Positions 42,331 through 52,800 of a stretch of DNA of 64,000 nucleotides are shown piece after piece (positions within the stretch are counted from its first letter, which is position 1; the number at the start of each line of letters is the position of its first letter). The position numbers and the translations under genes are program-made. The notes below the pieces were generated by a model that was not told the origin of the DNA, made no database searches, and saw only the letters and a program-made list of their open reading frames with translations. This stretch comes from Bacteroidales bacterium. GTDB lineage: Bacteria > Bacteroidota > Bacteroidia > Bacteroidales > F082. The stretch spans positions 38,852 through 102,851 of the forward strand of contig JAKIVD010000014.1 of assembly GCA_021647205.1 (NCBI GenBank). The letters run 5' to 3'.

Positions 42331-44766
42331 ATGCTCAGAAAACACTTGCTTTTTTTCACGCTGTTTTTTACGTTAGCCCTACAGGCACAGGTGCTCGTCG
42401 TGAAGGGTGTTGTAAAAGACAAAAAAAGCAAAGAACCGCTTGCCTTCGTCAACATAACTACTCCGGATGGGTACAGCGGTGTTACTACCGATATTGACGG
42501 CAAGTTCAGCATCAGGCTGAACGAAGGTACCTGCTGCCTGAAACTCACCTATGTTGGTTATGAAACCCTTGAATACGGCCTCAGGCCTTCCAACAGGTTC
42601 CAGGAAATCCTGATGAAGGAAAAAACATACGAGCTGAGTGAAGTCGAAATTTTTCCTGGGGAAAACCCGGCCCACCGTATCATTAACAATGTGGTTGAAA
42701 ACCGCGACCTGAATAATCCTGAGAAACTCGAATCCTTCACGTACACCTCTTACGACAAAATGGTGGTCACCCTTGATGCAGACTCGCTCCTTCTAAAGGA
42801 TACCAGCCTGTTGGATACCAGTGAGCTAAAACTGAGGACATTTCTCAAGAAACAGGATATTTTTCTTATGGAAACGGTTACCGAACGCAAATACCGCGCT
42901 CCGGACCTGAACCAGGAAACAGTCCTGGCAACCCGCGTTTCCGGTTTGAAGGATCCGGTGATGGCATTTATGATTTCCCAAATGCAATCCACCTCATTTT
43001 ATGACGAGCTTATCAGCATTGCCGGAAAAAATTACATCAACCCCATCAGTAAAGGAAGCACGAAAAAGTATTTCTTTTTGATCGAAGACACCACTTACAC
43101 GGCTACGAACGACACCGTGTTCATCATTTCTTTCAGGCCGATGCGCAACACTAAATTTGATGGAATGAAAGGGTTTCTTTATATCAACTCGAACCGCTGG
43201 GCAATCCAGAATGTAAAAGCCGAGCCGCCCCAGGACTCAATGGGGGTCGTGATCAAAATACAGCAAGCCTACGAGTTAATCCAGGATCAGTGGTTTCCTG
43301 CCCAGTTAAATACCGATATTATTTTTACCCCCATGCAGGCAACAGCCGGCGACAAAAGCTATGCCCTTGTCGGAAAAGGACGTTCCTATATCCGGGATAT
43401 AAATCTTTCTGCCGACTTAAAAAAACGTGAATTTGGTTATCACGAAGTTGAAATTGAACCGGATGCCACGAAAAAAAAGGGCGAGTTCTGGCGCGAATAC
43501 CGGGTGGACAGCCTTAGTGAGCGTGACAGGGAAACCTACCGCGTATTGGATTCTATTGGTAAAGAACAGAACTTCGACAAAATGGCCTCGACCTTTCAAA
43601 CGCTGCTTATTGGTCAGATACCCCTCTGGATTTTTAATGTTGATCTGGGGAGAATTATCCATTACAATGGTTACGAAGGCCTTTACCTCGGCCTTGGCCT
43701 GCAAACCAACGACCGCTTTTCCAAAACAGTTAAACTGGGCGGGTTCGGTGGTTACGGCTTTAAGGACAAAAGCTTCAAATATGGGGGCGACCTGAGTGTG
43801 AAGGTGCACAAAAGGTCTGAGTCGGCCATCCGGATTGAGGCGTACAAAAAAGTAACGGCAAGCGGTGGGGTTGAGTTCTTTGATGATAAACTCCAGGTAT
43901 GGAAACCGGATAACTTTTATAAATTTTACCTCCGAAGGATGAACCCCACAACAGGAGGGGAGATTGCCTATGCTTTCAGGTTGCGGCCAGTGCGCGGTTT
44001 TAAATGGAACCTGGGTTTTCGTCTGCAAAACAAAGAGGCTTTCCGGGACTATTTTTTTGGAACTGCCGATGACAACTTAATCCACGGAAAAACGGAGTTT
44101 AACTATTCGGAACTCATGATAGGCTTTCGCTTTGCCTACCGCGAAAGGGTGATCGAAACTACGAAAGGTCAAATTTCTTTCGGCTCGAAGTATCCCGTCG
44201 TTTGGTTCAACTACACAAGGGGAATTGCCGGCTTTTTGAATGGCGAGTTTGCCTTTGACCGCTTCGACCTGAAGGTGGAAGGCAGTAAATACATAAAATA
44301 CCTGGGCGATTTCTCTTTCCGCCTGATGGCCGGGATTATCCTGGGTGATTTGCCCGCCGGTAATTTGTATGATGGCAACGGTACCTACCGCTCCTTTGCC
44401 CTTTACGCCCCTTTCAGTTTTGGCAGTATGCGCAGCAACGAGTTCCTTTCCGACAAATATGTGTCCCTGTTCCTGAGCCACGATTTTGGTAAGTTGTTGT
44501 TCAAGGAGGGGAAACTGTTTAATCCGCAATTGATGCTGGTGACCAATATTGCTTTCGGTTCGCTGAGCAATACCGAAAACCATCATAACTACGATTTCAG
44601 CACGCTCGAAAAAGGCTATTACGAATCGGGCTTTCTGATAAGGAAAATACTCGACTTCAGTATCTACGATCTCGGGATTGGGGTCATCTACCGCTACGGC
44701 CCCTATGGTTTTGACAATGTGTCGAAAAACTTTGCCTATAAAATTAGTTTGTTTTACGGTTTTTAA
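42331..44766 (+). CDS. DUF5686 / carboxypeptidase-like outer-membrane protein
   Basis: 811 residues with a signal peptide 1-20 (ending ALQAQ). A carboxypeptidase-regulatory-like (peg) domain covers about 22-110 (VVKGVVKDKKSKEPLAFVNI, then GVTTDIDGKFSIRLNEG). The DUF5686 body (about 125 to the C-terminus) is predicted to form a large outer-membrane beta-barrel, ending KISLFYGF with a terminal aromatic. Widespread in Bacteroidota; function unknown, with no TonB box or plug. It stands alone behind a repeat-rich spacer. Confidence 0.85.
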   Translation: MLRKHLLFFTLFFTLALQAQVLVVKGVVKDKKSKEPLAFVNITTPDGYSGVTTDIDGKFSIRLNEGTCCLKLTYVGYETLEYGLRPSNRFQEILMKEKTYELSEVEIFPGENPAHRIINNVVENRDLNNPEKLESFTYTSYDKMVVTLDADSLLLKDTSLLDTSELKLRTFLKKQDIFLMETVTERKYRAPDLNQETVLATRVSGLKDPVMAFMISQMQSTSFYDELISIAGKNYINPISKGSTKKYFFLIEDTTYTATNDTVFIISFRPMRNTKFDGMKGFLYINSNRWAIQNVKAEPPQDSMGVVIKIQQAYELIQDQWFPAQLNTDIIFTPMQATAGDKSYALVGKGRSYIRDINLSADLKKREFGYHEVEIEPDATKKKGEFWREYRVDSLSERDRETYRVLDSIGKEQNFDKMASTFQTLLIGQIPLWIFNVDLGRIIHYNGYEGLYLGLGLQTNDRFSKTVKLGGFGGYGFKDKSFKYGGDLSVKVHKRSESAIRIEAYKKVTASGGVEFFDDKLQVWKPDNFYKFYLRRMNPTTGGEIAYAFRLRPVRGFKWNLGFRLQNKEAFRDYFFGTADDNLIHGKTEFNYSELMIGFRFAYRERVIETTKGQISFGSKYPVVWFNYTRGIAGFLNGEFAFDRFDLKVEGSKYIKYLGDFSFRLMAGIILGDLPAGNLYDGNGTYRSFALYAPFSFGSMRSNEFLSDKYVSLFLSHDFGKLLFKEGKLFNPQLMLVTNIAFGSLSNTENHHNYDFSTLEKGYYESGFLIRKILDFSIYDLGIGVIYRYGPYGFDNVSKNFAYKISLFYGF

Positions 44767-44832
44767 AACTTTTTAAACAATATTCAAAGGGGCCGGGACG
44801 TTAGTGTTTTTAAACGAATAAGTGAAACATTT

Positions 44833-44848
44833 TACCCTGAAAAGGGTA
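44833..44848. promoter_or_regulatory. GNRA-loop hairpin in the YtxH leader
   Basis: TACCCT-GAAA-AGGGTA, a perfect 6-bp stem with a GAAA tetraloop, 35 nt before the YtxH ATG; TATAAT overlaps its end. Confidence 0.4.
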
Positions 44849-44883
44849 TAATCAGTCTCACAGAAACTTTAAAATTTAAAGAC

Positions 44884-45228
44884 ATGAGTGATAACAGTTC
44901 AAGTTCAGGTTTTGCATTCATCGCAGGCCTTGTAGTAGGTGCCGCTGTTGGTGCTATCAGCGGTTTGCTTTTTGCACCCGAAACAGGTGAAGAAACACGC
45001 AAAAAACTGGCCGTAAAGTCGAAAGAATTTGCCGATGATTTTAATGACAGGTTCGAAGACTTTAAAGAAACCGTAGCCGAGGTGCTGGAAGATGTGAAGA
45101 GTACCGGCGCAACAGTTTTGGAAGACGTGAAGAAAACCAGTACCGAGGTTTTGGAAGATGTGAAGAAAACCGGTGCCGATTTGCTGGATGACGTAAAGAA
45201 AGCAAAAGCCGGGGCCAAAGAAGCCTAA
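44884..45228 (+). CDS. YtxH-domain stress-type membrane-associated protein
   Basis: 114 residues: an N-terminal Gly/Ala-rich single membrane helix (about 11-33, FIAGLVVGAAVGAISGLLFAP), followed by PETGEETRKK, the YtxH signature. A long amphipathic helix with an 11-residue repeat follows (VLEDVKKTSTE, VLEDVKKTGAD). Family knowledge: YtxH proteins are general-stress proteins in Bacillus. It starts a two-gene unit with the holin-like gene 14 bp later. Confidence 0.85.
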   Translation: MSDNSSSSGFAFIAGLVVGAAVGAISGLLFAPETGEETRKKLAVKSKEFADDFNDRFEDFKETVAEVLEDVKSTGATVLEDVKKTSTEVLEDVKKTGADLLDDVKKAKAGAKEA

Positions 45229-45242
45229 GCATTTTTCCTGAT

Positions 45243-45893
45243 ATGGAAAACACCGATTTTGGTATGCCTTTAAAGGAAACCTTTGAGGGCCTGAGGGTTT
45301 ATGTTGACCGGCAGATAAAGTACAACAAACTTTTGCTGGGCAAAAAACTGGGTGAGTTATTTGCGCACCTGGCACTTTCGGTTATTTTGGGTTTCCTGGC
45401 TACTTTGGTACTAATCTTTCTTTCATTTGCTTTCGTCTGGTGGTTCTCCGGAAATGGCTATGGCGAAACGTATGTTGGTTTCCTGCTTGTTACTTTGTTT
45501 TATGCCCTGCTTGGCTTTGTTGTTTTCTTATCCCGGAACCGTCTTATATATGGCCCTGTAAGAAAACTGCTGGGCAATGTCCTTTATGAAGAAGACGATG
45601 CCGCCCATGAGGCCATTCACTTTAGCAGCCTGACCCTGCTTAACCACAAAATTCAGAAGTCCAAAGAAAACCTGGAGCAACAGGAAGAAATTCTGAAAAA
45701 GCATTTTGCCGGGCTGGGGGAAGCCTACACTTTTACGAGCATTTCGCAACGCATGCTTAAAAATGCCTACCAGTCGGTGATGACCACAAGCAACGTGGCG
45801 CGTTTTACTTATTTGCTGGTGAAACGATTAAAAGGCAGTAAAAAGAAAAATCCGAAGAAAAAAGCAGACCGGCTGGAAGAAGAAAACTCATGA
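45243..45893 (+). CDS. Phage-holin-family-like membrane protein with a helical extension
   Basis: 216 residues. Residues ~1-110 carry two membrane helices (about 47-70 and 78-98) of the phage-holin/Holin-X type common in Bacteroidota. The extension (~110-216) is helical and basic, with a NHKIQKSKENLEQQEEILKKHF coiled-coil-like part (split over ~137-158) and a Lys-rich end (KKKNPKKKADRLEEE). The holin-like and C-terminal parts are often encoded separately in relatives, so this looks like a fusion; I cannot verify that by reading. Lysis function is not implied. Confidence 0.7.
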   Translation: MENTDFGMPLKETFEGLRVYVDRQIKYNKLLLGKKLGELFAHLALSVILGFLATLVLIFLSFAFVWWFSGNGYGETYVGFLLVTLFYALLGFVVFLSRNRLIYGPVRKLLGNVLYEEDDAAHEAIHFSSLTLLNHKIQKSKENLEQQEEILKKHFAGLGEAYTFTSISQRMLKNAYQSVMTTSNVARFTYLLVKRLKGSKKKNPKKKADRLEEENS

Positions 45894-45922
45894 AAATTGC
45901 CTGCTCACTTCCAAAGGCAGGT

Positions 45923-46486
45923 TTAAACGGTCAAAATATCCTTTTCCTTCAACTCCAACAATTCATCAATTTTGTTAATGAATTTGTCGGTCAGCTTCTG
46001 GATTTCATCCATCAAATGTTTGGCATCGTCTTCCGGTAATCCGTCCTTCTCCATTTTTTTCGCTTCATCGTTGGCATGGCGACGGGCATTTCTTACGCCA
46101 ATTTTTGTATCCTCAGAAACTGCCTTGGCCTGTTTAACCAGTTCCCTTCTCCGTTCCTCGGTCAATGGTGGCACATTGATGCGCAGTATTTCCCCTTCGT
46201 TTTGCGGGTTGAAACCCAGGTTGGCATTCAGGATGGCTTTTTCAATTTCGTGAATGGTGCTTTTGTCGAAGGGCTGCACAATAATTTGCCGTGCATCGGG
46301 TGTGTTGATGTTGGCCGTTTGCTCGATGGGTGTGGGCACACCGTAGTAATCAACCCTGACGCCTTGCAGCATACCGGGTGCCGCTTTCCCGGCCCTGATT
46401 TTTTGGAATTCTTTTTTCAAATGGCCGATGGCACTTTCCATCTTTTCTTCGGCTTCATCAAAGCATAATTGGGCATCATCTGTCAT
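45923..46486 (-). CDS. frr: Ribosome-recycling factor
   Basis: 187 residues; splits post-termination 70S complexes with EF-G. The N-terminal helix has GHLKKEFQKIRAGKAAPGML; the domain II strand region GVPTPIEQTANINTPDARQI is split over ~50-70. The C-terminal helices end with the typical KINKIDELLELKEKDIL. It lies 149 bp after pyrH on the minus strand with its own promoter box, the usual pyrH-frr neighbourhood. 30 bp separates it from the convergent holin-like gene. Confidence 0.97.
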   Translation of the reverse strand: MTDDAQLCFDEAEEKMESAIGHLKKEFQKIRAGKAAPGMLQGVRVDYYGVPTPIEQTANINTPDARQIIVQPFDKSTIHEIEKAILNANLGFNPQNEGEILRINVPPLTEERRRELVKQAKAVSEDTKIGVRNARRHANDEAKKMEKDGLPEDDAKHLMDEIQKLTDKFINKIDELLELKEKDILTV

Positions 46487-46511
46487 GGCTGCATTTATTT
46501 TAAGGATTGCA

Positions 46512-46519
46512 CAAATTTA
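46512..46519 (-). promoter_or_regulatory. TAnnTTTG -7 box for frr
   Basis: Minus-strand TAAATTTG, 25 nt before the frr ATG at 46486. Confidence 0.45.
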
Positions 46520-46635
46520 GTATTATTCGCAAATGCCTGAATAACAACTTGAGAAATGAATGAAAAAATTATCAACAAAAAGCAGGCTCACCCCTGCCGT
46601 TTGTTTGTCAGGGGGGTGATGGGGCGTGAAGTGCC

Positions 46636-47340
46636 TTAAGAGACCAGTGTGCCGATTGCCTCACCATTTACGACTTTAAGGAGGTTTCCTTTGGTGTTCA
46701 TGTCGAAGACGAGGATGGGCAGTTTGTTTTCTTTACACATGGTGAACGCCGTCATGTCCATTACGTTAAGTTGTTTCCGATAGGCCTCGTCGAAACTAAG
46801 CCGGTCGAACTTCAGGGCTGCCGGGTCTTTTTCGGGATCGGCAGTATAAACGCCATCAACACGCGTTCCTTTCAACAAAACATCTGCTCCGATTTCCACG
46901 GCACGCAATGCGGAAGCAGTGTCAGTCGTAAAGAAAGGGTTTCCGGTGCCCCCGGCAATAATTACGATGTTCCCTTCTGCCAGGTACTTTCGGGCCTTTC
47001 TGCCGTTCATCGATTCGGCAATACGGTCAATGGCCAGACCGGACAACAACCTGACTTTCATGCCCTGTTTTTCCAGTTCGGACTGTAAAGCCATCGAATT
47101 GATAACAGTAGCCAGCATCCCCATATAATCGCCCTGAACACGGTCGAAACCCTGTGCCGCCCCCTGCAGCCCCCTGAAGATATTCCCGCCGCCAATAACA
47201 ATGGCCAGCTGAACATTTTGCTCAACCACCTGCTTAATTTCATTACAGTAAATGGTGAGTGTTTTGGGATCGATTCCATACTGGCCGTTGCCCATTAGCG
47301 CTTCGCCACTTAATTTTAAAAGTACTTTTTTGTATTTCAT
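46636..47340 (-). CDS. pyrH: UMP kinase
   Basis: 234-residue amino-acid-kinase-fold enzyme that phosphorylates UMP. It shows KVLLKLSGEAL at the N-terminus, IVIGGGNIFRG (phosphate binding), and DGVYTADPEKDPAA near the allosteric site. It continues the pyrimidine route that includes pyrE at 56.1 kb. It starts 21 bp after the patatin gene stop, so the two are probably cotranscribed. Confidence 0.97.
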   Translation of the reverse strand: MKYKKVLLKLSGEALMGNGQYGIDPKTLTIYCNEIKQVVEQNVQLAIVIGGGNIFRGLQGAAQGFDRVQGDYMGMLATVINSMALQSELEKQGMKVRLLSGLAIDRIAESMNGRKARKYLAEGNIVIIAGGTGNPFFTTDTASALRAVEIGADVLLKGTRVDGVYTADPEKDPAALKFDRLSFDEAYRKQLNVMDMTAFTMCKENKLPILVFDMNTKGNLLKVVNGEAIGTLVS

Positions 47341-47361
47341 GCCGATGTGATTAAATCATTA

Positions 47362-49629
47362 CTAAAACCAAAACCCCAGGTTGACAAAGCCTGAGATGCC
47401 ATAAACATTAGAGCCCATTAACGAAAGTTCAACCGGGCCGATAAAACTGTTGTAGCTTAAGGTCAAACCGTATCCGAAAATAAGATTATTCGGTTCAAAC
47501 ATATCGGCCAGGAACCACTCGTTTGCACCAAAATCTGCCCGTAAAGTAGCATAAACCTTTGGCAGGAAGTTGTACTGAAGTTTTGCCCTTACTATCGCCT
47601 GGTACATTCCAATTTTTTGGGAGAACTTCACGCCGGTAAAATTTGTAAAGCCGTGTACGTAATTTGTTGGAACAAGCCCCCCGGTATAAAACCAATGTTG
47701 TATTGGAGAGGATGGAAACAGTTGTGCGTTAAACGGAATGTCAGATGAATAAGGGAGCCCCTTAATATAAGTTCCCCCCAAAAACAAGGCGGGCCTGAAC
47801 ACAAATTTTTTCGACAAAGGGAAACTCTCTTCAAAGTTAAACCAGAAAACCAGCGAATTGTTAAAAAAGTCTTTTACCCAGGCATCAGATATGGGCATCA
47901 CATATTCTACCCTGAACTCCGAAACAATGCCCTTTGTCGAAAAATAGGGTTTGTTCCGGGTATCGGTGTTAAAAGCAAAGAAAATGTTGCCGTAGGCATT
48001 AAAATCACTTAACTCTTCCAAGTCCTGATCAAATATTTCTGATTTGAACCGGAAATATTCAAAATTGCCCCCAAGCCTGAAACTAATATCGTTTCTCAGA
48101 ATTGAACGCATAAACAAAGCAGCTTTATAATTTGTAAAAGTTATTCTTCCGACCACCTTGTCCTTTTCAAAATCATCAAAGCCAAATGAATAGAACTCCA
48201 GCTTGGCACCAAAACCGGGTTTCGGCCCATTATCTAAGATATACAAGCCCCTGAAACGCCAATTCGGGCTAATCACTAAATCAGTATAAATTTTAGAACG
48301 CTTTCCCAGCACATTCCTGAAAGCGCCGTTAAGCAACAAACTGATGTTGTAATTGTCATCGTAATGCACGCCGGCCGAAATATAGCCCGGGTCAGCTTCG
48401 AGCACATCCAGGACAAGGTTTGTTTTGCCATTTACTGATTCCAGTTCGTAGTAAAGATGCGTAAAGAATTTTGTTCCGTAGGCATTGCGGATGGCATTTT
48501 CCAAATCGTCAAATGCTATTTTGCGGTGAGTGAACTCCTCAAAGAGATTTTGAAAATAAGAAAGCGGCAAGCGTTCGTTTCCTTTTACCACCAGGTTGTC
48601 GATGTAAACCGAATCGAGGGGAACTGCCGTGTACTTCTTGAGAGGTTTAAACTCAATAGCGTTCAGGGAATCTGCCAGGGCTTTGATTTCATCAAAATGC
48701 TGACGGGCAATTTGCTCGCCGATGGCAATAATGGAATCGTATTTTGAAAAGTCCATCATGCCATATTTCATTTTGAAGGGTACATAAAGATCAGTCATTG
48801 CGTAACCAACTTCGTTGGCTTCCACGCGGTGGAAAGCAGTAATCTGGTCAATCACCGCCGTCATCGAATTTAGTTCTTCGATGGTTTTTTTCAGTCCCGA
48901 TTGCACATCTGCCCCGACAATTAGCTGTATCCCACGCTTTTTGACTTCATCAACCGGATAGTTGTTTACCACACCTCCGTCAACAAGGTACTTTCCCTGG
49001 TACAAAGTAGGGGAAAAAAATCCGGGAATGGACATGCTTGCCCTGATGGCCATGGGCAGATAGCCGTGGTCGAGTACGACAGCATCGCCTGTGAGCAAAT
49101 CAGTACCAATACATAGAAAAGGTGTTTGCAACTTGCTGAAATCGGAAACCTTGTAGGCAGGTGAGTAAAAACGGTTGACCAACAAATTGATCTCCTGTCC
49201 TTCGTACATCGCAGCTTTCAGGCCAACCCGTTTTTTGCGTACCGGGAACGACATGATAAATTCGCTGGCGAAGGCCTTTTCTTCGTATGCCAGAAACTTA
49301 CGGTCAAGTTTGTCGGACAGCAGTGCATCCCAGTCTTGTTCGCGAATGGCTTTTGCCATGGTATCGGGATGGAACCCCAAAGCGTAGAACCCAGCAATGA
49401 TACTGCCCATGCTTGAGCCGGCCACGTAATCCACTTCGAGGCCTGCTTCGTGCATCACTTTAAGCAAACCGATGTAGGCAAAGCCTTTTGCGCCACCACC
49501 ACTCATGACCAGGCCAACAGTTGGCCGTTTGCTTGGCTGTTGTTTGTCCTGGGCTAAACCGTTGTTTGTATAAGAAAGGAGGAGAAGGGTTATGAAAAAG
49601 CCTGTCAAGAAAGTTTTTCTCTTCATCAT
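47362..49629 (-). CDS. Patatin-like phospholipase fused to a POTRA/Omp85-type barrel (type Vd autotransporter-like)
   Basis: 755 residues. Signal peptide ~1-27 (ending LAQ). Patatin domain: GGGAKG (44-49) oxyanion motif, nucleophile Ser73 in GSSMG, and catalytic Asp217 in VDGGVVNN, all intact. One POTRA-like domain covers about 345-415 (VDNLVVKGNERLP region). A C-terminal 16-strand Omp85-like barrel ends FVNLGFWF with a terminal aromatic. The architecture is that of PlpD-like proteins, which secrete a phospholipase A1 through their own barrel; whether the patatin domain is released or faces the periplasm here is not readable. It is upstream of pyrH in a probable operon. Confidence 0.9.
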   Translation of the reverse strand: MMKRKTFLTGFFITLLLLSYTNNGLAQDKQQPSKRPTVGLVMSGGGAKGFAYIGLLKVMHEAGLEVDYVAGSSMGSIIAGFYALGFHPDTMAKAIREQDWDALLSDKLDRKFLAYEEKAFASEFIMSFPVRKKRVGLKAAMYEGQEINLLVNRFYSPAYKVSDFSKLQTPFLCIGTDLLTGDAVVLDHGYLPMAIRASMSIPGFFSPTLYQGKYLVDGGVVNNYPVDEVKKRGIQLIVGADVQSGLKKTIEELNSMTAVIDQITAFHRVEANEVGYAMTDLYVPFKMKYGMMDFSKYDSIIAIGEQIARQHFDEIKALADSLNAIEFKPLKKYTAVPLDSVYIDNLVVKGNERLPLSYFQNLFEEFTHRKIAFDDLENAIRNAYGTKFFTHLYYELESVNGKTNLVLDVLEADPGYISAGVHYDDNYNISLLLNGAFRNVLGKRSKIYTDLVISPNWRFRGLYILDNGPKPGFGAKLEFYSFGFDDFEKDKVVGRITFTNYKAALFMRSILRNDISFRLGGNFEYFRFKSEIFDQDLEELSDFNAYGNIFFAFNTDTRNKPYFSTKGIVSEFRVEYVMPISDAWVKDFFNNSLVFWFNFEESFPLSKKFVFRPALFLGGTYIKGLPYSSDIPFNAQLFPSSPIQHWFYTGGLVPTNYVHGFTNFTGVKFSQKIGMYQAIVRAKLQYNFLPKVYATLRADFGANEWFLADMFEPNNLIFGYGLTLSYNSFIGPVELSLMGSNVYGISGFVNLGFWF

Positions 49630-49655
49630 CTAATATTGTTGTCAGAATAACAAGA

Positions 49656-49663
49656 CAAAGATA
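49656..49663 (-). promoter_or_regulatory. TAnnTTTG -7 box for the patatin-pyrH operon
   Basis: Minus-strand TATCTTTG, 26 nt before ATG 49629. Confidence 0.5.
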
Positions 49664-49703
49664 ATCGGAAAATTGAAAAGAAAAAGCCTTTGGCGGCCGA
49701 AGG

Positions 49704-49724
49704 GCTCCCGCAGGTGTCGGGAGC
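49704..49724. terminator. Hairpin between secA and the patatin gene
   Basis: GCTCCCG pairs with CGGGAGC around CAGGTGT. It lies 120 bp downstream of the secA stop (minus strand); no U-tract on that strand. Confidence 0.4.
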
Positions 49725-49845
49725 AAAGTTTCCGACTCCTGAGGGCTTATCCCGTTATCGTAAAAACATACCGGCTCAGAGTGGGCCTGTTGTCCTCATC
49801 AGCAGCAGTTTGCTAAATATTCATCGCCAGGGAGAAAGTTGCCGG

Positions 49846-52800
49846 CTACGCATTCTTCCCGTGACAGTGCTTGTATTTTTTACCGCTCCCGCAGGGACAG
49901 GGGTCGTTGCGTCCCACTTTTTTCTCCACTTTCACGGGCTGGGGTTTGCTTTTCTCCTGGGTATCGCTGTGCGCCTGCGAAAGCAGGTCGCCCCTTTCTT
50001 CCTTCATTTGCGAACGGTCGAGTCCGCGGGGCAGCTTGGCCTCGCGCAGTGTAGCCTGCGGCTTGATGGCCAGATCGCCTTTGATGAGGAATGAACCCAC
50101 ATCCTTGTTAATCTTCTGAATCATCTTCTTAAATAATTCAAAGGATTCGAATTTGTAGATCAACAAAGGGTCTTTTTGCTCGTAGGATGCGTTCTGTACC
50201 GACTGTTTCAGGTCATCCATTTCCCTCAACTGTTCTTTCCAGGCATCGTCAATATGGCCGAGGGTAATTCCTTTTTCAAAAGCCAGGGGCACTTCGGCTC
50301 CTTTGGATTCGACGGACTTCTGAAGGTTGGCAATAATTTGCACTTCTTTCATCCCGTCAGAAAAGGGGATGGCAATATTTTCGTACTGGCTTTGGTTTTC
50401 GTACACTTCTGTTATTACCGGAAGCGTATTCTCGGCCAGTTGTTTTCGCTTTTCAAGGTAAGCGCTAAAAACCTGGTCAAATAATCTTTCCGTCAGTTCC
50501 TCGGCCTTGGCGGCGATGAATTCGTTTTCATCCGCCGGCGAATCCGTTGCGAGTGTCCGGTACAGTTCCATTTGAAAGCCCTCGAAGTCCCGGCTGTCCT
50601 GGTATTCAAAGACAATGTGTTCGCAAAGATCGTAGATCATGTTGGAAACATCAACGGCAAGGCGTTCGCCAAACAAGGCGTGTCGGCGTCTTTTGTAAAT
50701 AACTTCGCGTTGCGAACTCATTACGTCGTCGTATTCCAGCAACCTTTTCCGTACGCCAAAGTTGTTTTCTTCCACCTTTTTTTGTGCCCGCTCAATGGAC
50801 TTGGTAATCATTGAGTGCTGGATGACTTCCCCTTCTTCAAGTCCAAGCCTGTCCATAATCCCGGCTATCCGTCCCGAGCCGAACATACGCATCAGGTCGT
50901 CTTCGAGGGAGACGAAAAACTGTGAACTTCCCGGGTCGCCCTGTCGTCCGGCACGACCACGCAACTGACGGTCAACCCGTCTTGAGTCGTGGCGCTCGGT
51001 TCCGATGATGGCCAAACCACCGGCTTCTTTTACGCCTTCACCAAGTTTGATGTCGGTACCACGGCCGGCCATATTGGTGGCGATGGTTACTACACCCGGT
51101 TTTCCGGCTTCTTTTACAATATGGGCTTCGCGTTGGTGTAATTTCGCGTTCAAAACGTTGTGGTCGATATGCCGCCGTGTCAGCATCCTGCTGAGCAGTT
51201 CCGATGTTTCTACAGAAGTAGTACCCACCAAAACAGGTCTTTTGAGTTTGACAAGGTTTTCGATTTCATCAATGACGGCATTGTATTTTTCACGTTTGGT
51301 TTTGTACACGAGGTCTTCGCGGTCGTCGCGGATAATCGGCCTGTTGGTCGGGATAACGATCACGTCCAGTTTGTAAATGTCCCAGAGTTCGCCTGCTTCG
51401 GTTTCGGCTGTCCCCGTCATACCGGCCAGTTTTTTGTACATCCTGAAATAGTTCTGGAGGGTGATGGTGGCATAGGTTTGAGTGGCTGCTTCCACCTTCA
51501 CATTTTCCTTGGCTTCGATGGCCTGGTGCAGTCCGTCGGAATAGCGGCGGCCTTCCATGATACGTCCGGTTTGTTCGTCAACAATTTTAATTTTGTTGTC
51601 CATGATGACGTATTCGATATCTTTTTCAAATAAGGTGTAGGCTTTCAACAATTGGTGAACCGTGTGTACCCGCTCCGATTTGACAGAATAGTCTTTAATC
51701 AGCTCGCTTTTCTTTTTCAGGAATTCTTTTTCAGGCAATCCTTGTTTTTCCAATTCGGATATTTCCATGCCAATATCGGGCAGGATAAAAAACTCGTTGT
51801 CTTCATAAGATTGTGAAAGCAGGTCGATTCCCTTTTCTGTCAGGTCAACCGAGTTGTGGTTTTCATCGATAACGAAAAACAGCTCGTCATCAATTAGGTG
51901 CATGTTCTTGGCTTGTTCCTGTAGGTAGAAACTTTCCGTTTTTTGCATCAGGGCTTTGTTCCCTTCTTCGCTCAGAAATTTAATCAGGGCTTTGTTTTTG
52001 GGCAAGCCCCTGTAAGCCCTGAATAACTGGTCGCCGCCTTTTTTCACGTTGTCCGACTTTGAGCGGTCTTTCAATGCATTTTTGGCATCGGTAAGAATAG
52101 AGGTTACGAGGCTTTTCTGGGCATTGTACAATTTCTGGACGTCAGCTTTCAGTGCGTCAAATTCCTGGAGGTCGCCTTTGGGTGTGGGGCCGGAAATGAT
52201 AAGTGGTGTACGGGCATCGTCAATCAATACAGAGTCAACTTCATCGACAATTACATAATTGTGTTCGCGTTGCACCAGTTCGTCAGGGTTGCCTGTCATG
52301 TTGTCACGCAGGTAGTCGAACCCAAACTCGTTGTTGGTGCCAAAGGTGATGTCGGCCTGGTAGGCCATACGTCTTTCATGCGAATTGGGCTGGTGCTTGT
52401 CGATGGTGTCCACCCTCAGGCCGTGAAACATGTACAGCATCCCCATCCATTCGCTGTCGCGCTTGGCGAGGTAATCGTTTACGGTTACAATGTGCACCCC
52501 TTTTCCCGGCAGGGCATTCAGGTAAACCGGCAGGGTGGCGACAAGCGTTTTTCCCTCGCCGGTGGCCATCTCCGCAATCTTTCCCTGGTGCAGTACCGTA
52601 CCGCCTATCAATTGTACGTCGTAATGCACCATGTCCCACTTGATCATGTTGCCACCGGCCACCCAATGGGTATCGTAATAAGCTTTTCCGTCCCTGATGT
52701 TGACATTGTCCATCAATGCAGCCAGTTCACCGTCGCGTTCATTGGCTGTAACTTCAACTACCTCGTTGTCAACAAAGCGTTTGGCAGTTTCTTTGATGAC

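Noticed and set aside
45243..45893. Prophage or lysis cassette suggested by the holin-like gene
   Set aside because: No endolysin, structural or integrase genes are nearby; holin-fold membrane proteins next to YtxH are ordinary chromosomal genes in this phylum.
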